Notes under the pieces: model-generated
The model's database searches: none
Seen by the model: the letters and a program-made list of their open reading frames with translations, nothing else
What the model was told of the DNA's origin: nothing
Program-made: the position numbers and the translations under genes
Shown: one piece after another, positions 1-5,709 of the stretch
Numbering within the stretch: position 1 is the first letter of the stretch
Layout: the number at the start of each line of letters is the position of its first letter
From: JBBQER01 sp052148155
Lineage (GTDB): Bacteria; Actinomycetota; Acidimicrobiia; IMCC26256; PALSA-610
Direction of reading: 5' to 3'
Assembly (NCBI GenBank): GCA_052148155.1
Contig: JBKQIY010000258.1
Span: forward strand, 1 to 10,038
DNA length: 10,038 bases

Positions 1-314
1 AGGGGTAGCGACCCACGATGGCCCCGAGTCATGCGTCGGTGTCCGTAAGGGCGGTGGCGAAGCGTTGACAGGGGTACGTGCAGGCCGGGCTATAGAGCCG
101 CGAAATAAGGGCAACTGGGGTGCCGACGCTGTCACCGCAAGCGGAAGGCAACATCGTTGGCAGCGCTATCGCGAGTTGTCAGCGGACCCCACGCGGTCTG
201 AGAACCTGTGCATGTACGGAGTCCTTCTGCGCGAGATCCGGGAGATCCCGTGCTCGCCCGTCGGGTTGATCACCCGTCGGGCCGTTCAGGGAAGGCCAAG
301 GCCGTAAGCCTGAG

Positions 315-1778
315 ATGGACGAGCATGGGAAGTCAGACAGACCCGTATTACCTGCGAAGTCGCCGAACAAGGCTATGGCTGCGGAGGCGGTGGAGGGAAG
401 GGGTCTGGCCAAGGGGAACACGGGCAGCGCATCACGTTCCGGACACAGTGCCGGGCAAGGCGTGTCAAACGGGCTGGACCGTGTGCGGGAAGTTGCACGA
501 AAGGACAAGGAAGCAAGGTTCACGGCGCTGCTGCACCACGTCGACGTCGACCTTCTCCGTTCGGCCTATTGGGCGATTCGCCCCCAGGCCGCACCGGGGG
601 TGGACGGGGTGACGTGGCAGGACTACGGACAGGACTTGGAGGCGAATCTTCAGGACCTGCACCGGAGGGTCCACAGCGGGGCTTACCGGGCAAGGCCGTC
701 TCGGAGGGTGTACATCCCGAAGGCGGATGGGCGGCAGCGACCGCTCGGCATTGCCGCTTTGGAGGACAAGGTTCTCCAGCGTGCCCTCGTCGAGGTGTTG
801 AACGCCATATACGAGGTGGACTTTCTCGGCTTCTCGTACGGATTCCGACCGGGGCGCAGACCGCATGATGCGCTCGATGCGCTCGCCGCTGGGATCTACA
901 CGAAGAAGGTGAACTGGGTGCTCGACGCTGATATCAGCGACTTCTTTTCCAAGCTCGATCATTCTTGGCTGGAGAAGTTCCTCGAGCACCGCATAGCGGA
1001 CAAGCGGGTCCTGCGGCTCATCCACAAGTGGCTGAACGCAGGAGTCATCGAAGATGGGAACTGGACGGAGACGACAGAGGGGTCGCCGCAAGGGGCAGCG
1101 GTTTCGCCGTTGCTCGCAAACGTCTACCTCCACTACGTGTTCGACCGGTGGGTCCGGTGGTGGAGACGTCGACATGCACACGGTGATGTGGTCATCGTGA
1201 GGTTTGCCGACGATTTCGTCGCCGGATTCGAGCATGAGGTTGATGCGCAACAGTTCCTCGTCGACCTCCGTGAACGATTTGCGAAGTTCGGTCTGGAGTT
1301 GCACGCCGACAAAACTCGCCTGATTGAGTTCGGTCGGTTCGCCACCGAGCGTCGGGCGAGACAGGGGCTCGGAAAGCCAGAGACGTTCGATTTTCTGGGG
1401 TTCACGCACATCTGTGCGAAGAACAGGAACGGGCGCTTCTGGCTCCGGCGTATCACCATCTCGAAACGGATGCGGGCGAAGTTGCGTGAGATCAAGGGTG
1501 AGCTCAGGCAACGCCGGCATCTACCCATCCCTGAACAGGGCCGATGGCTAGGAAGTGTGGTGCGTGGACACCTTGCTTACTATGCCGTGCCCGGCAACAT
1601 GGACACGGTGTCGACTTTCCGCAACGAGGTGGGGCGGTATTGGTGGCGGGCGCTTTGCAGCCGAAGCCAACGCAATCGCCTCAACTGGACACGGATGGAT
1701 CGCATCGTGACCCGATGGCTTCCCCCCGCTCGTTCCATGCATCCATATCCCGAAGTGCGCTTCGCCGTTCGTACCTGA
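315..1778 (+). CDS. ltrA: Group II intron reverse transcriptase/maturase
   Basis: Multifunctional intron-encoded protein that binds the intron RNA, helps it splice and copies it into DNA during retrohoming. RT motifs appear in the expected order: fingers with YIPKADGRQRPLGIAALEDK (about residues 131-150), SYGFRPGRRPHDAL (RT2), DADISDFF at 204-211 holding the first catalytic Asp, GSPQGAAVSPLLANV from 256 (RT4), FADD at 297-300 (RT5, with Phe instead of the commoner Tyr), GLELHADKTRL (RT6) and FDFLGFTH (RT7). A maturase/thumb domain X follows, with WLGSVVRGHLAYYAVPGN. No HNH endonuclease domain follows, so it belongs to the En-minus bacterial types, which usually prime from nascent DNA strands. 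The frame is intact at 487 aa. No strong ribosome binding site is visible before ATG 315. The stop lies six bases before domain V. Confidence 0.93.
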   Translation: MDEHGKSDRPVLPAKSPNKAMAAEAVEGRGLAKGNTGSASRSGHSAGQGVSNGLDRVREVARKDKEARFTALLHHVDVDLLRSAYWAIRPQAAPGVDGVTWQDYGQDLEANLQDLHRRVHSGAYRARPSRRVYIPKADGRQRPLGIAALEDKVLQRALVEVLNAIYEVDFLGFSYGFRPGRRPHDALDALAAGIYTKKVNWVLDADISDFFSKLDHSWLEKFLEHRIADKRVLRLIHKWLNAGVIEDGNWTETTEGSPQGAAVSPLLANVYLHYVFDRWVRWWRRRHAHGDVVIVRFADDFVAGFEHEVDAQQFLVDLRERFAKFGLELHADKTRLIEFGRFATERRARQGLGKPETFDFLGFTHICAKNRNGRFWLRRITISKRMRAKLREIKGELRQRRHLPIPEQGRWLGSVVRGHLAYYAVPGNMDTVSTFRNEVGRYWWRALCSRSQRNRLNWTRMDRIVTRWLPPARSMHPYPEVRFAVRT

Positions 1779-1783
1779 GGCAG

Positions 1784-1856
1784 GAGCCCAGTGCGTTAGC
1801 AGCGCACGCTGGGATCTGTGCGGGGGGCCGCCCGTAAGGGCGGTCCCTACCGCAAT
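1784..1856 (+). ncRNA. Group II intron domains V and VI
   Basis: Domain V (1784-1816): GAGCCCAG pairs with CTGGGATC, then TGCG pairs with CGCA across a two-base CG bulge (1807-1808), leaving a short loop. The AGC catalytic triad is at 1785-1787. G1786 faces A1814 here, where the textbook pair is G-U. Domain VI (1821-1852): CCGCCC/GGGCGG is closed by a GTAA tetraloop (1834-1837). It continues with G1824-G1827 against T1844-C1847, and C1821-G1823 against C1850-G1852. T1848 and A1849 are bulged, and A1849 is the likely branch point for lariat formation. The pairing was read directly from the sequence. The 3' splice position after 1856 is inferred from branch-site distance. Confidence 0.85.
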
Positions 1857-2044
1857 AGCGACAGGGAAAAGGGCGCACGTGATACGTCAGGTGGGGATCA
1901 GGAAGACGTGCCAGAAGCACTCGGTCGGGGCGACCCGTTCGGGTGTCGCTGTTGAAGCGTCGTAAATATTTCGATGACATCAAAACCGGAGGTCCTCGTC
2001 CCTCGTCCGGGATGAGCCTCGCAGGAGCCCGTTGATTGGCCAGG
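1857..2044. other. Segment between intron 3' end and ABC fragment, no gene recognised
   Basis: About 190 bases of presumed 3' exon. On the - strand the reading frame of the ABC ATPase continues open through here and into the intron, stopping at 1681. The translated residues after the HPYAELP stretch show none of the expected Q-loop, LSGGQ signature or Walker B motifs, so this is not ABC coding sequence. I see no gene, clear terminator or inverted repeat. It is probably unrelated DNA joined to the truncated transporter before or during the intron insertion. Confidence 0.4.
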
Positions 2045-2274
2045 CGGTGTCCGGCACGCGGCAACTCCGCGTAAGGATGTTCGAACACCAGTGCTCGTCC
2101 ACTCGTCGGCGCGGCCAGACCCAGGATCATCCGCAGCGTTGTCGTCTTGCCAGCGCCGTTCGGTCCGAGAAAGCCCGTGATGGTCCCAGCCTCCAACGCA
2201 AATGACAGGTCCGTGACCGCTGAGACCTCACCAAACCGCGTGGTCAACGACTCGGCTTTGACGACCGGCGTCAT
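2045..2274 (-). pseudogene. ABC transporter ATP-binding protein, N-terminal fragment
   Basis: The first 65-75 residues match an ABC-2-type ATPase of the kind that powers drug or lipid export. They include a beta-strand start VVKAESLTTRFGEVSAVTDL, Walker A GPNGAGKTTT (residues 37-46) and the helix LRMILGLAAPTSG. After HPYAELPRAGHRL the match is lost. No Q-loop, ABC signature, Walker B or switch His follows, so the nucleotide-binding site cannot form. ATG at 2274 overlaps the MerR stop codon as ATGA, which suggests translational coupling and that the regulator controlled this transporter. The permease that would normally follow is missing too. The exact break near 2045 is estimated from where family resemblance ends. 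The intron begins only about 190 bases beyond it. Confidence 0.8.
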
Positions 2275-3155
2275 CCGCGTGACTGACCGGTGAACGGCAC
2301 CGCGAAGTCGCAGTAGGGAGCGCTCGTCTCCGTAACCGGCTCACTCGCGAAGTACGTGATCCGGACTCCGAGATCTTCGGGCTTGAGATCTAGTTCCTCA
2401 GGGCTGATGCCATGTTCCTCCGCCCAGGCCTCCAAAGCCTCCGATGCGAGCTGCCATTGCACACCTGGGTTCCCACCCGGGCCGGCCGGTACCGCGTCGT
2501 TCGGCAGCGCGACGTATGCCTCGCGATGCGCGGGTTCGGTCCGCAAGCTCAACTCCGGGTAATGCGACGCAAGCGCCTTCGCGTCCGACTCGGGGATCGG
2601 CTTGCACCACTCGACCGGCCCGTCGCTGTCCGCGCTCACCTCACCCCAGTAGATGGAGAACATCGCGCCTTCCCGCCCGTTCATCTTTGGCAGCGGCCGC
2701 TCGCGGAGGATCGCGATGAACTCCTTGCCGAGCGCCCACGCGCCCGGTTCGTCGACATTGCGCTTCAGACAAAGCAAGCTCCGCACTGGTATCTCTCGTG
2801 TGGCGACTTCGTACATGACAGCCTGCTTTCCACTCAGTCGGTTGACGAGGTACTCGGCGAGCTCGCGGCGCGCGTCGTGTGCGGACTCGACCGCCCGCCA
2901 GTGCGCCGCTATCTGCTCCGCAGCATCAACCGGATCGCAGGCGAGCAGCTCCTTGATCGCGACGAGCGGCAACTCGAGCTGGCGCAACATCGCGACAAGG
3001 CGCGCGGCATCGAGCTGCGCGACGTCGTAGTAGCGATAGCCCGAGATTTGATCAACGCGCGCGGGCACCAGCACACCGAGCTCGTCGTACAGGCGGAGTG
3101 CCTTCACCGACAGACGCGACCGCCGTGCGAACTCGCCAATGCTGACTTCTTCCAC
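2271..3155 (-). CDS. MerR-family transcriptional regulator with GyrI-like effector domain
   Basis: Ligand-responsive activator of the BmrR type. The N-terminal winged helix-turn-helix covers about residues 4-71 (SIGEFARRSRLSVKALRLYDE, then GYRYYDVAQLDAARLVAMLR). A helical linker with dimerisation character follows (about 75-112). A GyrI-like/AraC effector-binding domain fills about 120-290 and ends in ITYFASEPVTE...CDFAVPF. The 294-residue length is normal for this architecture. The start is GTG 3155, with a GGGAG Shine-Dalgarno eight bases upstream. The stop overlaps the ABC ATPase start by ATGA. Such proteins bind the over-long spacer of their own promoter and twist it into an active form when a ligand, often a cationic or aromatic drug, is bound. 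The promoter at 3201-3231 has exactly that layout. The ligand is unknown. Its transporter partner is now a fragment, so it may be an orphan. Confidence 0.9.
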   Translation of the reverse strand: MEEVSIGEFARRSRLSVKALRLYDELGVLVPARVDQISGYRYYDVAQLDAARLVAMLRQLELPLVAIKELLACDPVDAAEQIAAHWRAVESAHDARRELAEYLVNRLSGKQAVMYEVATREIPVRSLLCLKRNVDEPGAWALGKEFIAILRERPLPKMNGREGAMFSIYWGEVSADSDGPVEWCKPIPESDAKALASHYPELSLRTEPAHREAYVALPNDAVPAGPGGNPGVQWQLASEALEAWAEEHGISPEELDLKPEDLGVRITYFASEPVTETSAPYCDFAVPFTGQSRG

Positions 3156-3200
3156 GTCCCATACTCCCTCGTCGTCGAGCCAGGACGGCCCGACACATCG

Positions 3201-3231
3201 AGTGTGCGGTCTCCCTAAAGGGGAGAGTCAA
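3201..3231 (-). promoter_or_regulatory. MerR-type promoter with 19-bp spacer and internal operator dyad
   Basis: Read on the - strand: a -35 box TTGACT (3226-3231), a 19-bp spacer and a -10-like CACACT (3201-3206). The spacer contains the dyad TCTCCC-n5-GGGAGA (3210-3226, overlapping the end of the -35). A 19-bp spacer with a central dyad of this CTCCCC...GGGAG kind is the hallmark of promoters activated by MerR/BmrR proteins through DNA distortion. Transcription would start around 3194, giving a leader of about 38 nt before the GTG start of the regulator, so autoregulation is likely. The -10 is weak, as expected for an activator-dependent promoter. Confidence 0.75.
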
Positions 3232-3239
3232 GCCACACG

Positions 3240-3490
3240 GTGCAGTCGAAAGAGCAGGCCGACCTTGCCCTCACGGTCGCCATGCAACTCGCCCCGCCGA
3301 GCCCCACCACCGTTGAGATCGTCGCCGCGGTGGCACACTGCGGCGGCCTCAGCGCCATCCTTGGCCAGCCAACCGACGACGAACGCGCCGCGGTCTACGA
3401 GTCGATCGGAGTGAGCGCCGTCTACAACCCGGAACGCAACCAGGTCCGACTCGCAGCCGATCCCGTTGCTTCAACAGTATGTCGGAGGGG
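3240..3490 (+). pseudogene. Large serine recombinase, C-terminal remnant
   Basis: An open frame from GTG 3240 gives about 83 residues resembling the extreme C-terminus of large serine recombinases. It has a helix PPSPTTVEIVAAVAHCGGLS, an acidic DDERAAVYESIGV helix, then the strand AVYNPERNQVRLAADPV. The catalytic resolvase domain with its nucleophilic Ser, the recombinase domain and the zinc ribbon are all absent. Upstream the frame runs straight into the MerR promoter, so this is a decayed end, not a functional gene. The frame stays open to 3641, but resemblance stops where it enters the 18-bp tRNA-like sequence at 3480. Recombinase genes that end at a tRNA 3' end are common in integrated elements, which makes the location meaningful. 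The family call rests on pattern resemblance over a short region and is moderately sure. Confidence 0.55.
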
Positions 3491-3497
3491 GGACTTG
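3480..3497 (+). repeat. 18-bp direct repeat, left copy, matching a tRNA-Leu 3' end
   Basis: TGTCGGAGGGGGGACTTG here matches TGTCGGAGAGGGGACTTG at 8166-8183 in 17 of 18 positions and in the same orientation. The right copy is the discriminator base, acceptor strand and start of the T-arm of a tRNA-Leu read on the complementary strand. The left copy stops resembling the tRNA after this point. It sits exactly where the serine recombinase remnant ends. A degraded attachment site is the favoured reading. Chance is not excluded, because the core is G-rich and short. Confidence 0.5.
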
Positions 3498-3750
3498 TCA
3501 GCCGGCGCGACGCGATTCGGCTCACCCGAATGGTGTCGATGGCGGCGTAATCGCTCGCCGTTCCGCAGTTTGACAACGTCCTGCTGGAGCCGCTGCGCGA
3601 TCGCTTGTGCGGCTGCTATCGGCCTGGCTCGATCCGTCTGAAGTGCACGTAAAGGTCTCCGAGTGCACCAGATGGTGCGCCCGCTATCACTGCTTAGAGC
3701 CGGTTCCCCACCACGGCAGCGTTCCGCGGTCGGCGGTACAGTCGATGCTG
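3498..3750. other. Intergenic, no gene recognised
   Basis: About 250 bases with open frames on both strands but no recognisable protein, no clear ribosome binding site and no RNA gene. A small hairpin, GCACC-AGAT-GGTGC, lies at 3665-3678. It has no T tract and is too short to call a terminator. Confidence 0.4.
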
Positions 3751-3948
3751 TCATGAAGCACCGCATTTTGCGCTCGCAGTGTTCGTCGTCCTCTCGGTTA
3801 GCTGTAGCTCGCACGGTGCGCAAGGATCGTCGGCTACATCAACCACGCTATGCAGGATGCCAACCGCGTGGTACCAGCTTCCGAAATGCTGACGGGACTC
3901 CCGGATAGTCGTCAGCTGGACCACCCAACCGGGCCGGTCTAGCGGCAC
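3751..3948 (-). CDS. Possible small ORF or gene fragment downstream of the lipoprotein
   Basis: After the lipoprotein stop at 3980, a different - strand frame stays open to 3751. It reads TDTGVPLDRPGWVVQLTT and then a region with two close Cys (DPCAPCELQ). It could start at GTG 3948, but no convincing Shine-Dalgarno is visible. The frame is also open upstream through the lipoprotein's C-terminal region to an ATG at 4104. The WVVQL-containing stretch vaguely resembles short secreted actinobacterial proteins, but I do not recognise a family. It could be a fragment fused out of frame to the lipoprotein, or simply an open frame in GC-rich DNA. Confidence 0.2.
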   Translation of the reverse strand: MPLDRPGWVVQLTTIRESRQHFGSWYHAVGILHSVVDVADDPCAPCELQLTERTTNTASAKCGAS

Positions 3949-3979
3949 CCCAGTGTCCGTTAACCACTCCTGGGCACTC

Positions 3980-4912
3980 TCAACGTCGTTGGCGGCCCAC
4001 CAGAGGGTAGGGCTCGGCGATGCCGAGGTCGTCGGCGATGTCGTTCCACGCTTGCTCGGACAGGTTCTGAAGAAATGGCGCAGCTCGGCGGTTGACCGTG
4101 ACACTGACTTCGTAGCACTGGGGCGTGGCGACTACGTCCGGTGTGGCCTGCGACGACGTGGCGAAGGCGATGCGGTACGCGAACTCGCGCACGCCTTCGG
4201 GACCGCACTCGCGACCGTCGAGCGGTGCTTGGACCCGCGCGCTGTTGAATGCCGTCACGATCGGGCCGACAAGGTGCGCGTCAGTTACGACCAAGTGTTT
4301 GCCGATGGGCTCGCCGGGCTCGAAGATATGAATGGTGCTCAGGATCATCACGCGGTCGCGGCGCGAGACGAACTCGTCGGCTGGGCGCGGTGCTGTCCAG
4401 GCGATCTCAGAGTCGACCCGGACGACGCCTGCGCCCGCAGCGTCTCCCACGATGCGGAGCTGCAGTTCGGCGACGCTGATGTTCGGCGGTACGACCGACA
4501 GGTCGTCTTCGACCCCGAACATTTGCAGCCCACCGATAGTTCCGGACGCTCCGCCCGCACTTCGGAATCCACGCGGCACATGGGCCTGCAGAAAATGCCA
4601 GAGGTCATATGGCGACTCGTTGACGGTGAACAGCCGATGAGCGAAGAGTAGATTGCCGACGCCGGGCTGCGGCACGAACTCTCCGAGCGCCGCCGGTTCA
4701 GGCGTCGTCAGCCGCCGAGAGCCAGCCGGAAGCACGACATCATCGAGCAACCGCTGCCCGAGGACAACCGCCGCAGCCTTCGGCGTGTCCGTTGCGCCTT
4801 CGGTCAACGACGACACCGTCGTGGACGATAACGAGGGCCGAGCCCTGCGACTGCCCGACGAACACCCGGCGGCGAGTACGACCAGGAAGCAAACGCATGC
4901 GACACGCCTCAT
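3980..4912 (-). CDS. Predicted lipoprotein of unknown function
   Basis: A 310-residue exported protein. The N-terminus is a lipoprotein signal peptide: MRR, a hydrophobic core VACVCFLVV, then the lipobox LAAGC with the lipidated Cys at residue 17. A low-complexity SSGSRRARPSLSSTT linker follows, as is common in surface lipoproteins. The rest appears to be one mixed globular domain with a Trp/His-rich stretch (ESPYDLWHFLQAHVP) and two Cys (in GRECGPEG and TPQCYEV) that could form a disulfide. ATG 4912 is chosen because it places the signal peptide correctly. AGAAGG lies very close before it, and an upstream ATG at 4960 would add 16 residues without a better ribosome site. It is probably anchored on the outer face of the membrane. 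No family is recognised and no function is proposed. It is divergent from the membrane protein to its right. Confidence 0.75.
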   Translation of the reverse strand: MRRVACVCFLVVLAAGCSSGSRRARPSLSSTTVSSLTEGATDTPKAAAVVLGQRLLDDVVLPAGSRRLTTPEPAALGEFVPQPGVGNLLFAHRLFTVNESPYDLWHFLQAHVPRGFRSAGGASGTIGGLQMFGVEDDLSVVPPNISVAELQLRIVGDAAGAGVVRVDSEIAWTAPRPADEFVSRRDRVMILSTIHIFEPGEPIGKHLVVTDAHLVGPIVTAFNSARVQAPLDGRECGPEGVREFAYRIAFATSSQATPDVVATPQCYEVSVTVNRRAAPFLQNLSEQAWNDIADDLGIAEPYPLVGRQRR

Positions 4913-5061
4913 GCCCTTCTGACGCAGACCCGTTGTCGCAGTTCCACTACCCCCAATCATGCGCAGACCGAGTACCTGTCGTCATGGGTACCAGGTGGCG
5001 GCGCAGGCCTCACCTCAGTGCGCTCTCGCCTGAGGTCCGGGCCAAAAGCCGACCGTGAACA

Positions 5062-5076
5062 GCCGTCGCTGACGGC
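5062..5076. repeat. Short perfect hairpin between divergent genes
   Basis: GCCGTC-GCT-GACGGC, a 6-bp perfect stem with a 3-base loop, lies in the gap between the lipoprotein (-) and the membrane protein (+). It could be an operator half-site pair or an RNA hairpin in the 5' leader of the + strand gene. There is no T run, so it is not a terminator. Function unknown. Confidence 0.3.
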
Positions 5077-5109
5077 GACAGGAACATCACCATCGGTAAG
5101 GATGAGCGT

Positions 5110-5477
5110 GTGGCGAGACGGACGGATCAGCCAGAGACGACGACCGCTCGACGGCGAGCAGCCCGCCTGTCGGCTCTCGCTGCCATAATCACGGCGAGCA
5201 TGGCCATCTTGTCGGGGGCGTGTATCACGCCGAGCCGTATTGGCTGGTCATGATTACCGTTCCGCCCGTCGCGCTGAGCGTCGCTGCCACAGTTCAGTAC
5301 CGCTTGACGACACATTCGGGCGCAGGAGCCGCGGCCGCTGCGGTCTACTGGGCATTTCTGCTCGTCTGGAACTTCCAGGCTGGCGTGCTGTTCTTCTTCG
5401 GTGCTCTGCTACAGACTGGCGCCTGGTTTCTTACCAGACCACAGGCAAAGGCGCGTCACGACACATCGACTGCATGA
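5110..5477 (+). pseudogene. Small multi-pass membrane protein, frameshifted
   Basis: Two overlapping + strand frames together make one plausible membrane protein. The first could start at GTG 5110, with AAGGA about ten bases upstream. It gives an Arg-rich start and a hydrophobic segment (LSALAAIITASMAILSGA). It then loses sense and stops about 30 bases later. The second frame is open from 5106 and picks up at 5217 (GGVYHAEPYWLVM). It has two more hydrophobic segments, LVMITVPPVALSVAATV and AVYWAFLLVWNFQAGVLFFF, and ends at 5477. Adding one G to the GGGGG run at 5214-5218 would join the two as LSGGVYHAEPYW, giving about 122 residues and three or four membrane spans. The alternative is a short independent gene starting at GTG 5220. 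No family is recognised. The break may be real or a homopolymer sequencing error. Confidence 0.45.
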
Positions 5478-5709
5478 AGCGCCTTCCGGTTCTGTCGTAG
5501 GCCGCGCTGCACCTAGCGGCGTGCAGTTCTCGTTCAACCAAGCCTTGCGCGAGCCGTGCCCCCTCGACGACCTGTTATACGTGACTCAAACCTTTGATGT
5601 CACGGCCGCGGCCATCTCGGGGAATCGGGCCAGATCGCGAACGCCCAGTTGCTTGGCACTGGTGTGTGCATGTGAACCGGGTGCCGGCTGGCACGTACGC
5701 TTCGCGGCT
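5478..5709. other. Intergenic upstream of the monooxygenase
   Basis: About 230 bases between the membrane protein and the monooxygenase start. The monooxygenase frame is open through here, but the residues look non-coding and no homologous segment is recognised, so I exclude them. No clear promoter box or ribosome binding site is visible. Promoter signals for the monooxygenase should lie here if the gene is expressed on its own. Confidence 0.35.

Larger units (their letters stand above)
5..1856 (+). mobile_element. Group II intron (retroelement), essentially full length
   Basis: A self-splicing retroelement that carries its own reverse transcriptase/maturase in domain IV. Three things support it: a 487-residue intron-type RT, a domain V hairpin at 1784-1816, and a domain VI hairpin at 1821-1852 with a bulged A. 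The roughly 300 bases before the ORF are GC-rich, structured and without a convincing gene, as expected for domains I-III. The 3' boundary near 1856 is inferred: the bulged A1849 lies 7 nt before an AT, which fits the usual AY end. The 5' boundary is uncertain. GTAGCGACCC at position 5 resembles the conserved GUGYG start with one extra A, but the true start could lie just outside the window. The total of about 1.85 kb is normal for a bacterial ORF-containing intron. It lies on the opposite strand to the truncated ABC/MerR genes to its right. Confidence 0.85.

Noticed and set aside
465..1520. Long - strand open frame (351 codons) opposite the reverse transcriptase
   Set aside because: It lies wholly antisense to a gene with complete RT motifs, and its translation shows no domain, only Arg/Pro/Val-rich shadow sequence.
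3422..3823. - strand open frame opposite the recombinase remnant
   Set aside because: No ribosome binding site, no motif and Arg/Ala-biased composition typical of antisense GC-rich frames.
3953..4651. Long + strand open frame (232 codons) opposite the lipoprotein
   Set aside because: The - strand frame has a clear signal peptide and lipobox. The + frame has no recognisable motif and is a GC-rich antisense shadow.
5401..5709. N-terminal extension of the monooxygenase to 750 residues
   Set aside because: Residues before the DDAATIRAHL region look non-coding, and the enzyme is already at the full length of the extended subtype from GTG 5710.
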